DNA of 64,000 nucleotides. It comes from Mycobacterium sherrisii (GTDB lineage Bacteria; Actinomycetota; Actinomycetes; Mycobacteriales; Mycobacteriaceae). The stretch is taken from NCBI RefSeq assembly GCF_002102355.1, contig NZ_LQPT01000077.1, forward strand, positions 1-64,000, read 5' to 3'. This document shows positions 38,781 through 49,461 of this stretch, one piece after another. The position numbers were made by a program, and so were the translations under genes. How positions within the stretch are numbered: position 1 is the stretch's first letter; the number at the start of each line of letters is the position of its first letter. The notes beneath the pieces were generated by a model that saw nothing but the letters and a program-made list of their open reading frames with translations, was not told the origin of the DNA and searched no databases.

Positions 38781-40583
38781 CTATCGGTGTTGTAGTCGCA
38801 GCGCCCCGTTCGCCAGCTCGTCGAAGCGCTGCAGCGCCTCGTCGGTGTCGGCGTCGATGCCGCGCAACGGTCCGGGATCGGCGAGGTAGCGGCGTGCAAA
38901 CAGGGCGGCCACCAACGCTTTGCGTGCGCCGGCACAGGTTTGTCGCTCCCAGGCGGCCTGCTCGATCAGCAGGGCGCCCGCGTACACGTCGCCCATGAAC
39001 TGGGCCAGCGGGAACAGCCGCGCCTCGGCCACCGCGCCGTCGAGCTTCGTCCAGGCGGTGATCGCGGCGTCGAGGTCCTCGATGCGGCGGGCGACCAGCG
39101 CGGTGGTCTCCCCACCGTCCCCGCCGTCGTCGGCCACCGACACGGCGTCGCGCATGCGCGCCAGCAGCGGCTCGTGCGCTCGGGTCTGTTCGATGCCGCG
39201 GCGCACGTCCAGGCACAGGATGTTGTCGGGGCCCTCCCAGATCGTGTTGACCTGTGCGTCGCGCAGAATCCTTGCCACCGGCCAGGTTTCGATGTAACCG
39301 TTGCCGCCGTGGATCTCGATCGCGTCCGAGGCGGCGGTGATGCCCAATCGACACACCTTGAGCTTGGTGACGGGCACGGCGATGCGCTGCCGCAGGCCTT
39401 TAGGCTGGCGATGATTGACGGCGCCGGTGCCGTCGAACACCATGGCCTGGGCGGCTTCGACGTCGACGATCAGCTCGGCGAGCTTGCGGCGCATCAGCGG
39501 CTTGTCAATCAGCGCGCTGCCGAACGCTTCCCGTTGCCGCGCGTAACACAGCGATTCGACCAGGGCGCGGCGCGCGTTCGCCAGGCCGAACAACGCGATG
39601 CCCAGGCGGGCGGCGTTGGTCAACTCCATCATCCGGCCCAGCCCCTTGCCGTCGGAGGGGCCCGCGTCGCGGCTCGGTTCCCCGGATAGCAGGAACGCCT
39701 CGGCGTCGACGAACTCGACCTCGCCGGAGGCGACCGAGCGGGTGCCGAGCTTGTCCTTCAACCGCCGCACACGCACCCCGTTGCGGGAGCCGTCGCGACG
39801 GGTGCGCAACACCAGGAAGTTGGCGACGCCTCGCGAATTATCCGGGGCGCCTTCGGGTTTGGCCAGCACGACGAAGGCCTGGCCCGCGCAATTGGAGGCA
39901 AACCATTTGAATCCGTTCAACACCCAGGCGTCGCCGCTGCGGCGAGCCGTCGTCTCCAGCGCGCCGAGGTCGGAGCCGCCGGTGCGTTCGGTCAACAGTT
40001 GCGCGGTCTCGCCCGCCCACTCACCGGAGGCGAACTTGCCCAGCACGTACTCGGCCACGTCGGCCGGCGCATACGCCGACACCAGCGACTGGACCATGCC
40101 GCCGCCGGTGCCCAGCGCGCAGCCCATCCCGATGTCTGCCTGATTGAGCAGATAGTTGGACGCGAACAAGGCCAGCCCGGAGCTCACTTTGGCCGCGCGC
40201 GCGTCGGCGCGCAGCGCCTGTTGTGCGTCCAGCACCGCGCGTTTGGCCCGGGTGAACGACTCCGGCATGACGACCTGGCTGATGTCGTGTCCCCACCGGT
40301 CATAGCGCTCCAGCCGCGGCGGGTTGCGGTCGGTCTCCTCGGCCCAGCGCGCCACCCGCCCACCCATCAGCTCGCCGACGTTCTCTAAATGTGGTTCCAG
40401 GACCGATAATTCGTCGGGCTGCAGGTAGTACGCCATGATGAATTGCAGGGTGGGATCGGTGCGATACCAGTTGAGCCCGACGGCGCCGCGGTAGTGGTCC
40501 GTTTGATAGCGCCGCGACTTCTCCGGTGTCGAGAAGGGCAGCCGGTCCACGGCCTCGAGGTCATAGCGCGGGTCGTCGCTCAT
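38781..40583 (-). CDS. fadE35: Acyl-CoA dehydrogenase FadE35
   Basis: AidB-like acyl-CoA dehydrogenase, 600 aa. FAD/substrate motifs: AGETAQLLTERTGGSDLGAL, LNGFKWFASNCAGQAFVVLA, and IHGGNGYIETWPVARILRDA with NTIWEGPDNI. The long N- and C-terminal extensions set it in the AidB/FadE35 group, whose substrates are uncertain. On the same strand as the methyltransferase gene (60 bp downstream) and downstream of embB as in M. tuberculosis. The catalytic base could not be assigned by eye. Confidence 0.9.
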   Translation of the reverse strand: MSDDPRYDLEAVDRLPFSTPEKSRRYQTDHYRGAVGLNWYRTDPTLQFIMAYYLQPDELSVLEPHLENVGELMGGRVARWAEETDRNPPRLERYDRWGHDISQVVMPESFTRAKRAVLDAQQALRADARAAKVSSGLALFASNYLLNQADIGMGCALGTGGGMVQSLVSAYAPADVAEYVLGKFASGEWAGETAQLLTERTGGSDLGALETTARRSGDAWVLNGFKWFASNCAGQAFVVLAKPEGAPDNSRGVANFLVLRTRRDGSRNGVRVRRLKDKLGTRSVASGEVEFVDAEAFLLSGEPSRDAGPSDGKGLGRMMELTNAARLGIALFGLANARRALVESLCYARQREAFGSALIDKPLMRRKLAELIVDVEAAQAMVFDGTGAVNHRQPKGLRQRIAVPVTKLKVCRLGITAASDAIEIHGGNGYIETWPVARILRDAQVNTIWEGPDNILCLDVRRGIEQTRAHEPLLARMRDAVSVADDGGDGGETTALVARRIEDLDAAITAWTKLDGAVAEARLFPLAQFMGDVYAGALLIEQAAWERQTCAGARKALVAALFARRYLADPGPLRGIDADTDEALQRFDELANGALRLQHR

Positions 40584-40631
40584 GTCGCGACGGTATAACA
40601 GCCGGGGCGCCGGGTGAAGGTGCGGCGCGGC

Positions 40632-41138
40632 TTACACCGGTGCGACGAACTCCGACGTGTAGTACTCGGCCGGGGTCTGGGAGTTGGGGTTCGGGCGCTG
40701 GATGATCACCCAGACGCCGGTCGTGCGCGGCCGCAGGGTGTCCGACACGGTCACCGTACCGTTGCCGGCGCCGTCGGTGTCCAGGCCGGTGAAGGCGGTG
40801 CCGGGCGCACCGGGACCGCAGTTGCCCGCGGCCGGCCGGGGCGTCTGGATCAGGCCGACGTCGAAATGCGTGCCCGGTTGCGGGGAGTCGGACAGATGCA
40901 CTTCCGCGACCGCCTGCCCGCCGAGCTTGCGGACGATGACCGATCCGGTGCCCAGCGCGTTCTGCGGCACCATGGGCACGGTGCTGATCAGGCTGAAATC
41001 GCAGCGACGCAGCTTGGCGTCCAGGACGACGATCGTTCCGTTCTCCGCTGCGGCGGTGGCGATCCCCCCCGTTGTAACCGGGCACAGCGCCGCGGTGAAA
41101 GCCGCCCCGACCGCGCCCAGTCGTTTCCAAGTCGCCAT
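40632..41138 (-). CDS. Secreted hypothetical protein, 168 aa
   Basis: N-terminal signal peptide (KRLGAVGAAFTAALCPVTTG ... ATAAA, cleavage near residue 31). Mature part of about 137 aa is beta-rich with two Cys (LRRCDFSL, NCGPGAPG), a pattern seen in small mycobacterial exported proteins. It takes the place of Rv3796 between embB and fadE35, but no resemblance to that protein was recognised. It has its own A/T-rich upstream region (41150-41280), so is probably transcribed separately from embB. Function unknown. Confidence 0.75.
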   Translation of the reverse strand: MATWKRLGAVGAAFTAALCPVTTGGIATAAAENGTIVVLDAKLRRCDFSLISTVPMVPQNALGTGSVIVRKLGGQAVAEVHLSDSPQPGTHFDVGLIQTPRPAAGNCGPGAPGTAFTGLDTDGAGNGTVTVSDTLRPRTTGVWVIIQRPNPNSQTPAEYYTSEFVAPV

Positions 41139-41191
41139 CGGACCCCCAACCTCCCCGCCGTGTTACTCAAATCACAGCGGAGTAGATATGA

Positions 41192-41248
41192 CCATTTATT
41201 GCGCGAATTAAACCGAATACCAAGGCTTACTCAAGCGTCAATAAATGG
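41192..41248. repeat. Inverted repeat in A/T-rich embB downstream region
   Basis: Arms CCATTTATTG (41192-41201) and CAATAAATGG (41239-41248), ten bases exact, 37 bases apart. The arms extend with one mismatch to TGACCATTTATTG/CAATAAATGGCCA. The surrounding 120 bp is unusually A/T-rich for this genome. It lies just downstream of embB and upstream of the secreted-protein gene, so may be an operator, promoter-linked site or terminator stem. Confidence 0.55.
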
Positions 41249-41312
41249 CCATTGTTTTACCGATGCCTAATTACCGGCCGCGAATGGACGACGGGTGTTT
41301 TTCCGAGCGCTT

Positions 41313-44300
41313 TTATGGCTTGATCCGGATTTGGCCGGGCGACCACCACCCCGTCCGGGTCGCCTTACCGAGGTCGATCTGTGCGGGTTGGGCATCCGCG
41401 ATCGTGTCGAACTTACGCAGCGATCCCCAGTCACGGCCCCAGTCTTCGGACAGATATGTCGACATCACGTGCGCTCGCAATAACAGGTCGGTGATTCCCA
41501 GCAAACCGCCGTTGACGCCGTCCTGCCAGGTATCGGTGTCTTGTTTCTTCGCGTTGTAGTCCGGGGTAATGCGGAACTTCGGGATTTCGGTGACACCGTT
41601 GGAATGCAGCATCGGCTGTTGGCACGGGAACGCCAATCCGACCGCCCAGTCCATCAACACGGGCTGCGACGAGCCCACATACTCCTGCAACGACCGCAGC
41701 TCTGGAACCCGCGGTGGCGTCACCGCGATCCAGTCGTCCGGAGTCAGGGACAGATCTTCGGCGACCACCCGGACCGCGACCGCGTCGGCGGGCAACTGGG
41801 AGCGGGCGAAGCGCAGGTTTCGCCACACCTTCGGCTGTTCGCCGTACAGGTCGTAGGGCACCAGCCGGCCGGCCGGCAGCACCGAGCCGTCCGGGCCGGG
41901 TCGACCGTATTCCAGTTCCACGGTCTGCCCGTTGGTGTGGTGGTGCAGGATGCTGTTGCCGGCGATCGTGCCCGCGGCGGTCACCACGACGAGCGGGTGT
42001 CCGTCGTCGGGCTTCGGCAGTTGATACCACGCCGAGGTAAGCCTGCTCTGCTGCTGGGCGCCGGTGGTGTAGCTGCCCGCGAGGGGCACCCGATCAGGGT
42101 CGAGCCCGTAGGGCAGCGGCACGGTCGAGCCGTTGATGCCCGGCTTCGTCAGCTTGAGCGGTGCATCCCAGTCGTAGTCGGTGCCGGGCTGCGGCACCGA
42201 GGTCTCCTTGACCGACTCGGCCAGAGTGCGATCCGGCACGCCGTTGGGGCTGAACCCGGTCGGGTTGACCCCACCCAACGGCCCCAGCGGACCATAATTC
42301 TCTGGCTCCCCAGTTTTCACCGGCGCCATGAACCCGGCGTTGCTGTCCGGTTCGACCAGGACGTCGTCGGCCAGACCGCAGCCGCCGCTGAACTCGCGCA
42401 GGTTGTCCCAGGCATTGGAATAGGTGGGGTACTGGCGCACGATGCCGGCCGCCATCGACCCGACGAACACCAGCGCCATGAACCCGGCGGCCAGCGGCAC
42501 CGGCGCCGCCGTCAGCGCCCGCGCCAGTCGGCCTTCGCCGTGGCTGGGATCCGCGAAGTGCAGCCAGGCCGCATAGACCGCGGTGATCGCGAAGAGCGCG
42601 AAAAAGATTGTGCTGATCGATATTCCGCTGATTCTCGGCATGCTGTTGTTGAACGGAACGCCATAGCTGGAGACGTACCACCAGCCGTTGGTGGTGGCGA
42701 AGCACAGCGCCAACACGAACAGCACCGCGGACAGAAACGCCATCCGGTTGCGCGACCAGCGCAACACCTTGGGCGACACCAGCACCGTCGTCAGCGCCGC
42801 CATCGCGGCGCCGACGGCGGCGAACAGGCCGAAGTGGTGCACCCACTTGGTGGGGGTGAACATCAGGAAGAACATGGTGCCGAAGATGACGCCCATCAGC
42901 CGCCACGCCGGGCCGCGGGCCACGCCGGGAACCCGCTTGCGGCGCAACATGATGAACACCGCCGTGAACAAGCACAGCGCGGACAGCAGGAACCCGAATC
43001 GGCGGGACAGCGAGCCGTCGACGGTGGGCAGGATCAGGTAGTAGTAGCGCAGGTTTTCGGTGTACCAGGCCTGGCTGGGCCCGATCGCGGTGCGAATCCT
43101 GGTGGCTTCCAACACTGTTGACAGTGTCTGGTCGGCGAACACCACGGTGAGGATGACGAATCCGGCGGCCAGCATCGGTGCCACCAGCGGCCAGGTCCCC
43201 ACCAGGCGATGCCGTTTGACCAGGATGCGCAGGATGGGACGGCCACCGGCAACCAGTGCGGCCACGGCGATCAGGCCGGTCGGCTGCACGCCCAGCGTGA
43301 ACGCCGCGGTGATCACGGCCAGGGCCGCCGGTGTCAGCCGGGATGCGCACATCGAACGTTCGATCAGCACGTAGGTGATCAGCGACCCGAGCGCGATGAT
43401 GGGCTCGGGACGCAGGCCGTTGTCGAACGGCATCCACGCGGTCAGCAGGACCATCGCCGCCGCCCAGTTCGCGGCCTTGGACGAGGTCACCGCGGGCCCC
43501 AGCCGGGGCAGCACCTCACGCGACAGCAGCAGCCAGCACACCAGGCCGGCGACCAGGTCGGGCAGCCGCATCCACAGGCTGTCGTCGCTGACGTGGGTCA
43601 TCAGCGCTAGCAGGTTGTAGTACCACCCGAACGGGTCCTCCGGGCTGCCGAACCAGCGGAAGTAGTTGGACATGTAGCCCGCGCGGTCGGCGACCCGGGC
43701 CATGCCGAGGATGTAGCCGTCGTCGGAGGAGTTCGCCCCGATCACGTGCCACAGCACGAACCCGAAGATGACCGTGGCGTCGGTGAGGGTGAACTTTTTC
43801 CACCGGGTCGGAATCAGCCGATGCATGCGCCGGCCGTCCAGCTGGTCCAGCCGCCACAGCGCGATCAGTGACACGACGGTGGCCAGGATGGCGCCGATTA
43901 TCGCCAGCAACTTCAAAGTCGTTGGCGTGGTGGAGAAGCGGGTGTCGATGGTCGCGGAGAAGTTCAGCCCCGGCGGGGCGGGACCGCGCAGGTCGGTGAA
44001 CACCCCGACGATTTGGGGACGCAGGTTGGGGTCGGCGAAACCACCGGATAGTGGCTTGCCCGCCCGATCGGTGAGCCCGACGAAGGTGGCGAAAGTGCCG
44101 GCGTGGGTGGAGGTTATCTCGATGCGCTGACATTGCGGGGATTCGGCCTGCTCGCGGGCGGCGCTGGCGATCACCACGTTGCGGTCGGTGACGTCGACGC
44201 GTTTGCTGTTCACCACGACGAACAGCGCATTGAGCGCGGCGTCCTTACCTTTCTTGGGTGCGGTGCTCAGCACGACACCGCCGTCGGGTGGCAGGTCGCG

Positions 44301-44555
44301 CACCACGGCGCAGGGCACGGTGACCGTCGCGTCCACCGGGGACAGCGAAATGAGCGGTGCCGTCACGCTATTGAGCTGGCCGTTCTGCGGCCAGCTGAGC
44401 TTCGCCGTCGTCTGCACTACCGGCAACAGCGGCGTCGCGACGGACAGCAGGAACCCGATCAGCCCGGCGACCGTCGCGACCCAGCGCGTCATCCGCACGG
44501 TGTCGCGGGTGCCGGCGCGGGCGGTCGTCTGCTCGTCGTGCTGGACAACGCTCAT
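41313..44555 (-). CDS. embB: Arabinosyltransferase EmbB
   Basis: GT-C enzyme extending the arabinan with decaprenyl-phosphoarabinose; main ethambutol target. 1080 aa. Acidic GT-C motif with the ethambutol-site Met: [20 protein letters not shown], Met285 aligning with M. tuberculosis Met306, unmutated. About 13-15 membrane helices over residues 25-700, then the C-terminal carbohydrate-binding domain ([37 protein letters not shown]). ATG 44555 overlaps the embA stop by 4 bp (ATGA), so the two are coupled. Confidence 0.96.
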   Translation of the reverse strand: MSVVQHDEQTTARAGTRDTVRMTRWVATVAGLIGFLLSVATPLLPVVQTTAKLSWPQNGQLNSVTAPLISLSPVDATVTVPCAVVRDLPPDGGVVLSTAPKKGKDAALNALFVVVNSKRVDVTDRNVVIASAAREQAESPQCQRIEITSTHAGTFATFVGLTDRAGKPLSGGFADPNLRPQIVGVFTDLRGPAPPGLNFSATIDTRFSTTPTTLKLLAIIGAILATVVSLIALWRLDQLDGRRMHRLIPTRWKKFTLTDATVIFGFVLWHVIGANSSDDGYILGMARVADRAGYMSNYFRWFGSPEDPFGWYYNLLALMTHVSDDSLWMRLPDLVAGLVCWLLLSREVLPRLGPAVTSSKAANWAAAMVLLTAWMPFDNGLRPEPIIALGSLITYVLIERSMCASRLTPAALAVITAAFTLGVQPTGLIAVAALVAGGRPILRILVKRHRLVGTWPLVAPMLAAGFVILTVVFADQTLSTVLEATRIRTAIGPSQAWYTENLRYYYLILPTVDGSLSRRFGFLLSALCLFTAVFIMLRRKRVPGVARGPAWRLMGVIFGTMFFLMFTPTKWVHHFGLFAAVGAAMAALTTVLVSPKVLRWSRNRMAFLSAVLFVLALCFATTNGWWYVSSYGVPFNNSMPRISGISISTIFFALFAITAVYAAWLHFADPSHGEGRLARALTAAPVPLAAGFMALVFVGSMAAGIVRQYPTYSNAWDNLREFSGGCGLADDVLVEPDSNAGFMAPVKTGEPENYGPLGPLGGVNPTGFSPNGVPDRTLAESVKETSVPQPGTDYDWDAPLKLTKPGINGSTVPLPYGLDPDRVPLAGSYTTGAQQQSRLTSAWYQLPKPDDGHPLVVVTAAGTIAGNSILHHHTNGQTVELEYGRPGPDGSVLPAGRLVPYDLYGEQPKVWRNLRFARSQLPADAVAVRVVAEDLSLTPDDWIAVTPPRVPELRSLQEYVGSSQPVLMDWAVGLAFPCQQPMLHSNGVTEIPKFRITPDYNAKKQDTDTWQDGVNGGLLGITDLLLRAHVMSTYLSEDWGRDWGSLRKFDTIADAQPAQIDLGKATRTGWWSPGQIRIKP

Positions 44556-47500
44556 GGCAGTGCTCGAATCGGTCCCTGCCGGCTCCAGCCGTTCACGGTC
44601 ATCACACCCTGTTCAACGACGGCGTTCGGCGCCTGATCACTGGGCACCAACTGGTGATACTGCTCGACCGATCCCCAGTCGCGATACCAGTCGCCGCGCA
44701 GATAGGTCGAGATGGTGGAGGTGCGTAACAGCGTCTGGGTGAACAGGAACGGGCCGCCGGCCTCGCCGGCCTCCCATCCGTTCGAGGAGGACGCCGTCTG
44801 CTTGTGGTCCGGCAGGATCCGGTATGCCGGAAGTTCGGCAACGCCAAGGTGTTCGGAGAACGGCCGCTGGCACGGGAAGTTGGCGGCGGTCGCGATGTCC
44901 ATCAGCACGGGCGTTTGCGATCCCATCAGCTGCTGCAGGGTCTGCAGCACCGGGACCCGCGGCGGGGTGAACGCGAACCACTGATCCGAACTGAGGTTCG
45001 GGTCGTAGGCGACGATGCGGGCCACGTTGGCCTCGGGCGGCGCCCAGGTCAGCGGGAAACGCAGATTGCGCCACGCCGGCTCCGGTCCGATGTCGATGGG
45101 CTGCACCTCGGTGAGGGGTTGGGTGCTGCCGTCGGGCCGGGTGACCCCCCACTGCAGTTTCAGGGACTGCCCGTAGGTGAAGGTGCCGTCCTCCTTGTAC
45201 GACCAGATGGCACCGGATGCCGAGACCACCACCAGCGGGCGCTCGGCGGTCCGGGGTGGCAGTTGATACCACGCGGAGGTGGCGGTGGCCGCCAGCGAAT
45301 TCTCGCCGTAGCTGCCCATCACCGGTGTGCGCGCCGGGTCGAGGCCGAACGGCAGCGCCACGTTCGAGTTGTTCACCCCGACCGGGCCCCGCCCGCCGGC
45401 CGTGCCCGCGGAGTCGGTCATGGTGGCGTTGGGCTTGTTCGGTGAGGCGTCCGAATTCACCACGCCCGGTTTGGTCACCACCGGGTAGGACCTCAGGTCG
45501 TCACCCACCCCGTCGGGTTTGAAGCCCACCGGGTTGACGCCGCCCAGCGGGCCGTCGGGGCCGAACGTCTGGCCCGGAACCGGTTGCAGCAAGCCAACAT
45601 TGGGGTCAGGCTCGGTGAGCACATCATCGGCCATCGCGCAGCTCGCCGACGATAGGCCGGACGTCAGCGCCGCGAGGTTCGCCTTGCCGGTGGTGTAGAG
45701 CGGATAGCGGAACACCGCGCCCTTGGCCAGCGAACCGACCTCGCCGAGCACCATGATCGTCGCCACCACCAACAGCGGGGTGGACGCCAGGATGCGGTTG
45801 CGTCGGCTTTCCTTGATCTCCGTGTGCCCCGCGTAGTCCATCCGGAAGTGCAGCCAGGCGGCCAGCAGGCCGGTCGCGATCGACAACGCCAAGAACATCG
45901 ACGTCACCGGGTGGCTGGCGATGACGGGCTGGATGTCGTACCACGGCACGCCGTAGTTGCCGACGTAGAACCAGCCGTTGACGCCGGAGGTGGCCACCGC
46001 AAGCACGAACAACAGCGCCGTCACATACAGCGTCAGGTTGCGGCGGCTGTGCAGACCGATGCGGGCGAACGCGAACGCGGTGACGGCGCCGAGGGCGCCG
46101 GCCAGGCCGGCGAACGCGCCGAATTGCACGGCCCATTTCGTGGGCGTGAACGTCAGCACGAGCAGACCGAGTGCCGTGGTGCCGATCAGCCGCCAGGCGG
46201 GTCCGCTAGCCATGCCCGGCACGCGGCCCCGCCGCAGCAACACCATCAGCATCCCGAACAGGCACAGGAACAGCACCAGCACGGCGAAGCGTCGCGCCAT
46301 CGACCCGTCCGGGTTGGATTCCACGGTGAGGAAGTAGTAGCGCAGCCAGTCCTGGTACCAGGCGATCGTCGGGCCGACTTTGTATTTGATGCGGGCCGAC
46401 TCGGCGACCGTGGCCAGGGTCTGACTGCGGAACACCACGACCAGAATCAGCGACAGCGCGGCCGCCAGCACCGCCAGCGGCGCTAACAGTCCGTCGCGGT
46501 CGCGGCGGCGCCGGATGACCGTCGCGATGGCGCGCGCGCCGGTCAGCAGCGCGGCGACGGCGATCAGACCCTGCGGGGCGAGGGTGACGGTCAGCACCGC
46601 GACCACGATGGCCGCGGCGGCCGGCGCCAGCCGCTGCAGGGCGATCGCCCGCTCCACCAGCATCCAGGTGACGATCGCCCCCAGGGCGATCAGCGGCTCG
46701 GGGCGCAGGCCGTTGTTGAACGGCAACCACGCGGCGACGAACACCATGCCGCCGGTCAACACCGCCACCGTGTTGGAGCCCAGGCCGCCCCGACCCGGCC
46801 CCAACCGACGCAACCCCCAGCGGCTGATGACCAGCCAGCAGGCGATCCCGGCGAGCGTGGCCGGTAGCCGCATCCACACCCCCGCGGTGCTCACCGACGC
46901 CAACTTCGACAGCACCGACAGATACCAGTCGAAGGGTGCCTCGGTGGTGCCGAAGTAGCGGTAGTAGTTGGCGACGTAACCGGCCTTCGGCGCCACCCGC
47001 GCAATGGTCAGGTTGTAGCCGTCGTCGGAGGAGGTGGCCCCGATGACGTGCCAGACCAGCAGCGTCGCGACCACACCCAAGTCGGCCAGCACGGTTGCCC
47101 AGCCGGTTCGCCATCGCCCGGCCCAGCCCGCGCCCGCGCGGTTGCGGGACAACCGGCCGAGCGGGGAGCGCCAGCCGGCCAGCGTGGCGCCGCGGCTGTG
47201 CCGGTCCAGCACGACCAGCGCGCAGATGGCGACCAGGACCGCCAGCACACCCCCGGCCATCGCCAGTTTCTTGAGGGCGGTCGGCGCGGTGATGAACCGG
47301 GTGTCGATGTCGACCCGGGCCGACAACCCCGGTTGGGCCGGCACTGTCAGATCGGTGAAGATGCCGCCGACCTGAGGCTTCTTCTCGGCGGACAGTGTTC
47401 CGGCGGCGCCCGGTATGCCGACGAACTCGGCGCCCGTCGCGCCGGTGTCCGCCCACACGTGCAGCACGCTGCAGGCGCCCGCGGCGACGGCCGCGCGCTT

Positions 47501-47875
47501 AGCCACCGCGGCCACGGTGTCCCGGAATGCGACGACGACAACGTCCTTGTCGGCGCGGACGAACAACCCGTTCTTGCCCGGGTCCACGCCGCCGGTCGGC
47601 AGCGTCGAGATCACCAGTCCGCCGCTGGCCGGCAGGGTGGCGATCGCCGCGCACGGGATGGAGATGTCGAGCGCGCGGGGCGCCCCGGACACCAGGGGGG
47701 CGGTGAGTTGGGTGACGTGCCCGTCCACGTCGCCCTGCGGCCAGGCGATGGTGGCGGTGGTCTGCTTGACCGGGAGCAGCGGCACGGTCAGGCACAGCAG
47801 CAGGCCCGCGAGCCCGGCGACGACGGCGATCAAGCGGACGATTCGCTGCGATCGCTCATTACCGTCGTGGGGCAC
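44552..47875 (-). CDS. embA: Arabinosyltransferase EmbA
   Basis: Partner of EmbB in making the branched hexa-arabinofuranoside end of arabinogalactan. 1107 aa. The GTG start gives [19 protein letters not shown], matching the family N-terminus. GT-C motif [20 protein letters not shown], then [15 protein letters not shown]. The multi-span region ends near residue 720; the soluble C-terminal domain has [20 protein letters not shown] and [15 protein letters not shown]. Its upstream neighbour is not embC but the DinB-like gene of an insert, 73 bp away. It therefore needs its own promoter or depends on read-through from the ArsR operon. Confidence 0.95.
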   Translation of the reverse strand: MPHDGNERSQRIVRLIAVVAGLAGLLLCLTVPLLPVKQTTATIAWPQGDVDGHVTQLTAPLVSGAPRALDISIPCAAIATLPASGGLVISTLPTGGVDPGKNGLFVRADKDVVVVAFRDTVAAVAKRAAVAAGACSVLHVWADTGATGAEFVGIPGAAGTLSAEKKPQVGGIFTDLTVPAQPGLSARVDIDTRFITAPTALKKLAMAGGVLAVLVAICALVVLDRHSRGATLAGWRSPLGRLSRNRAGAGWAGRWRTGWATVLADLGVVATLLVWHVIGATSSDDGYNLTIARVAPKAGYVANYYRYFGTTEAPFDWYLSVLSKLASVSTAGVWMRLPATLAGIACWLVISRWGLRRLGPGRGGLGSNTVAVLTGGMVFVAAWLPFNNGLRPEPLIALGAIVTWMLVERAIALQRLAPAAAAIVVAVLTVTLAPQGLIAVAALLTGARAIATVIRRRRDRDGLLAPLAVLAAALSLILVVVFRSQTLATVAESARIKYKVGPTIAWYQDWLRYYFLTVESNPDGSMARRFAVLVLFLCLFGMLMVLLRRGRVPGMASGPAWRLIGTTALGLLVLTFTPTKWAVQFGAFAGLAGALGAVTAFAFARIGLHSRRNLTLYVTALLFVLAVATSGVNGWFYVGNYGVPWYDIQPVIASHPVTSMFLALSIATGLLAAWLHFRMDYAGHTEIKESRRNRILASTPLLVVATIMVLGEVGSLAKGAVFRYPLYTTGKANLAALTSGLSSASCAMADDVLTEPDPNVGLLQPVPGQTFGPDGPLGGVNPVGFKPDGVGDDLRSYPVVTKPGVVNSDASPNKPNATMTDSAGTAGGRGPVGVNNSNVALPFGLDPARTPVMGSYGENSLAATATSAWYQLPPRTAERPLVVVSASGAIWSYKEDGTFTYGQSLKLQWGVTRPDGSTQPLTEVQPIDIGPEPAWRNLRFPLTWAPPEANVARIVAYDPNLSSDQWFAFTPPRVPVLQTLQQLMGSQTPVLMDIATAANFPCQRPFSEHLGVAELPAYRILPDHKQTASSSNGWEAGEAGGPFLFTQTLLRTSTISTYLRGDWYRDWGSVEQYHQLVPSDQAPNAVVEQGVMTVNGWSRQGPIRALP

Positions 47876-47948
47876 GGGGTTCGATGGTAGGGGACGCCCC
47901 TTTGTCGGTTGAGGATGCGGGGCCGCGGGACGATGCTTTTGGCGAACG

Positions 47949-48575
47949 CTATTCGGGCAGCCGTGCGGCCAGCGTCGCGCGACCGGGGCCGGTGAGGTCG
48001 GCCAGGGCGGCGCGACGGCCGCTCATCGTCATCAGTAACGCTTCGCCCGGCCCGGTCACCTCGGGCCCGTCGCCGTGTACCCAGTCGACATCGGTGGCGC
48101 GCAGCCGAAGGCCCCTGATCCGGCGGCCGGCGCCGAGCCGTGGGTTGCCCGGCACCAGTTGCAGCACACGTTCGAGCCGGTCGCGCGGCACGCGGCGCGG
48201 GCGACCGAGCGCTCGGCGGATGTCCTGGTGATGGATCGTGCCGTCGACCAGCGCGATCATGCCGGCAAAACCTGCCGTCAATCCCCTCGGTTGGAAATGG
48301 TCACGCAGGAATGCCAGCAGTTCTGGCGCGCTCAGCACGCTGAACTCGTCGACACCCACCTGGTTCGCCCGGACGACCCAGCCCTTCGCGAAACGCTTCA
48401 CCAGCCCGAGCGGACCGAGTTCCTCGTAGCTAACAACGTGTGCGACAACATCTTTGACCGTCCACTTGGAACAATGGCTGGGCGCCTGCCAATCCTGGGG
48501 TGCCAGCGTGGCCAGAAAATCCGCGAGGTCGGATCGTTCGGCGTGGGCCATGGTCATCAGGGAAGGGGCCGTCAT
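47949..48575 (-). CDS. DinB/maleylpyruvate-isomerase-N-terminal-like protein
   Basis: A 208-aa soluble protein with the TIGR03083/MDMPI_N pattern: [20 protein letters not shown], then [18 protein letters not shown], and [13 protein letters not shown]. The His of KDVVAHV and the HHQD pair are the likely metal ligands of the DinB-like four-helix bundle; many relatives are mycothiol-dependent or of unknown function. ATG 48575 overlaps the SRPBCC stop (ATGA). Third gene of an ArsR operon inserted between embC and embA. Confidence 0.82.
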   Translation of the reverse strand: MTAPSLMTMAHAERSDLADFLATLAPQDWQAPSHCSKWTVKDVVAHVVSYEELGPLGLVKRFAKGWVVRANQVGVDEFSVLSAPELLAFLRDHFQPRGLTAGFAGMIALVDGTIHHQDIRRALGRPRRVPRDRLERVLQLVPGNPRLGAGRRIRGLRLRATDVDWVHGDGPEVTGPGEALLMTMSGRRAALADLTGPGRATLAARLPE

Positions 48576-49051
48576 TGCCGCGCTCCGAAGCGAAGCTCGG
48601 CGTAGCGGTGCAGGTACAGCGGCCATCCGGCCTCGCCGTCGACGCCGTCGGCAACCGAGCGCCAACCCGGGCCGTGCCGGTCCAGGTGACGGTGCTCCAG
48701 GTCGACGCGCGTGCGGGATTCCGACTCTGCGGTGAAGCGCACCTCGACCTCGCTGGTGCGCGACAGGTCGGGTTCCAGTTGCCACGACGGACTGATGTCC
48801 CAGGTGAAGACCAGCCGCCGCGGCGGCTCGTAGACCAGCACCCGGGCCCAGCGACACACACTGCCGTCCGCGCCGCGGTCGTAGATGTGGCCTCCGGCGT
48901 GGGGTTCGAACACCGTCTGGACGATCGGCACCGCCAGCAGGTTGTGTTCGCGAGGCTTGAAGTCGCCGAATTGTTCGGTGAAGACGGCGAACGCACGATC
49001 GATCGGGGCGTTGACGACCACGTGATGTCGAACGGTCGGAATGCGCGTCAT
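48572..49051 (-). CDS. SRPBCC/AHSA1-family protein
   Basis: A 159-aa START-like ligand-binding fold protein: HHVVVNAPIDRAFAVFTEQF at the N-terminus, GGHIYDRGADGSVCRWARVL, VFTWDISPSW, and a long C-terminal helix. The SRPBCC plus ArsR pairing is common in actinobacteria, where the SRPBCC protein is often annotated as an activator of Hsp90 ATPase homologue, though its true role is unknown. Overlaps the ArsR gene by 4 bp and the DinB-like gene by 4 bp. Confidence 0.85.
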   Translation of the reverse strand: MTRIPTVRHHVVVNAPIDRAFAVFTEQFGDFKPREHNLLAVPIVQTVFEPHAGGHIYDRGADGSVCRWARVLVYEPPRRLVFTWDISPSWQLEPDLSRTSEVEVRFTAESESRTRVDLEHRHLDRHGPGWRSVADGVDGEAGWPLYLHRYAELRFGARQ

Positions 49052-49374
49052 GACGAGTGTCCTTCGGGCTCATTGAATTTGGCGGCGTAGTCGGTCAGGG
49101 CTTGCGTCCAGAACCGGTCCAGCTCGACGCGCAGCGCTTCCAAACCCACGGGGTCGAGCTGGTAGATGCGTCGGGTTCCCGCCGCGCGATCACGCACCAG
49201 CCCCGCGCATTTGAGCACCTTGAGGTGCTGCGACACGGCGGGCCTGCTGACGGGTAGCTCCCGAGCCAGCTCGCCGACGGCTGCCGGCCCGTGCGCGAGT
49301 CGATCCAGGATGGCCCGGCGGGTTCGGTCGGCCAGGGCGCCCCATGCGTCACCGTCGGCTTGGTAAGTGACCAC
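49048..49374 (-). CDS. ArsR-family transcriptional regulator
   Basis: A 108-aa winged-helix repressor: WGALADRTRRAILDRLAHG, then VGELARELPVSRPAVSQHLK and VLKCAGLVRDRAAGTRRIYQ. No CxC metal motif; Cys occurs singly in VLKCAG, so a metal sensor is not implied. GTG 49374 is used because the reading frame further upstream runs through the palindrome at 49380-49395. First gene of the three-gene operon ArsR, SRPBCC, DinB-like, with 4-bp overlaps throughout. Probably autoregulated. Confidence 0.87.
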   Translation of the reverse strand: MVTYQADGDAWGALADRTRRAILDRLAHGPAAVGELARELPVSRPAVSQHLKVLKCAGLVRDRAAGTRRIYQLDPVGLEALRVELDRFWTQALTDYAAKFNEPEGHSS

Positions 49375-49379
49375 GAACC

Positions 49380-49395
49380 GTAAGTCTATGCTTAC
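49380..49395. promoter_or_regulatory. Candidate ArsR operator
   Basis: GTAAG-TCTATG-CTTAC, an inverted repeat with perfect 5-bp arms, 6 bases upstream of the ArsR start and about 67 bp from the divergent secreted-protein start. A further GGTAAGTG half-site lies at 49362-49369. Arm sequence and spacing suit an ArsR dimer; binding is inferred. Confidence 0.55.
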
Positions 49396-49461
49396 CAATA
49401 AGGCCCGGCAAGGTCATCAATTTTGGGATTGGTAGTGCACCCACCGGTGTGCACTGTTGCC

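Noticed and set aside
48238-48429. Short plus-strand frames over the SRPBCC and DinB-like genes
   Set aside because: Shadows; no start context or conservation pattern.
47949-49073. 374-codon version of the DinB-like gene
   Set aside because: The first 166 codons are an Arg-rich out-of-frame reading of the SRPBCC gene; the ATG at 48575 overlaps its stop and starts conserved sequence.
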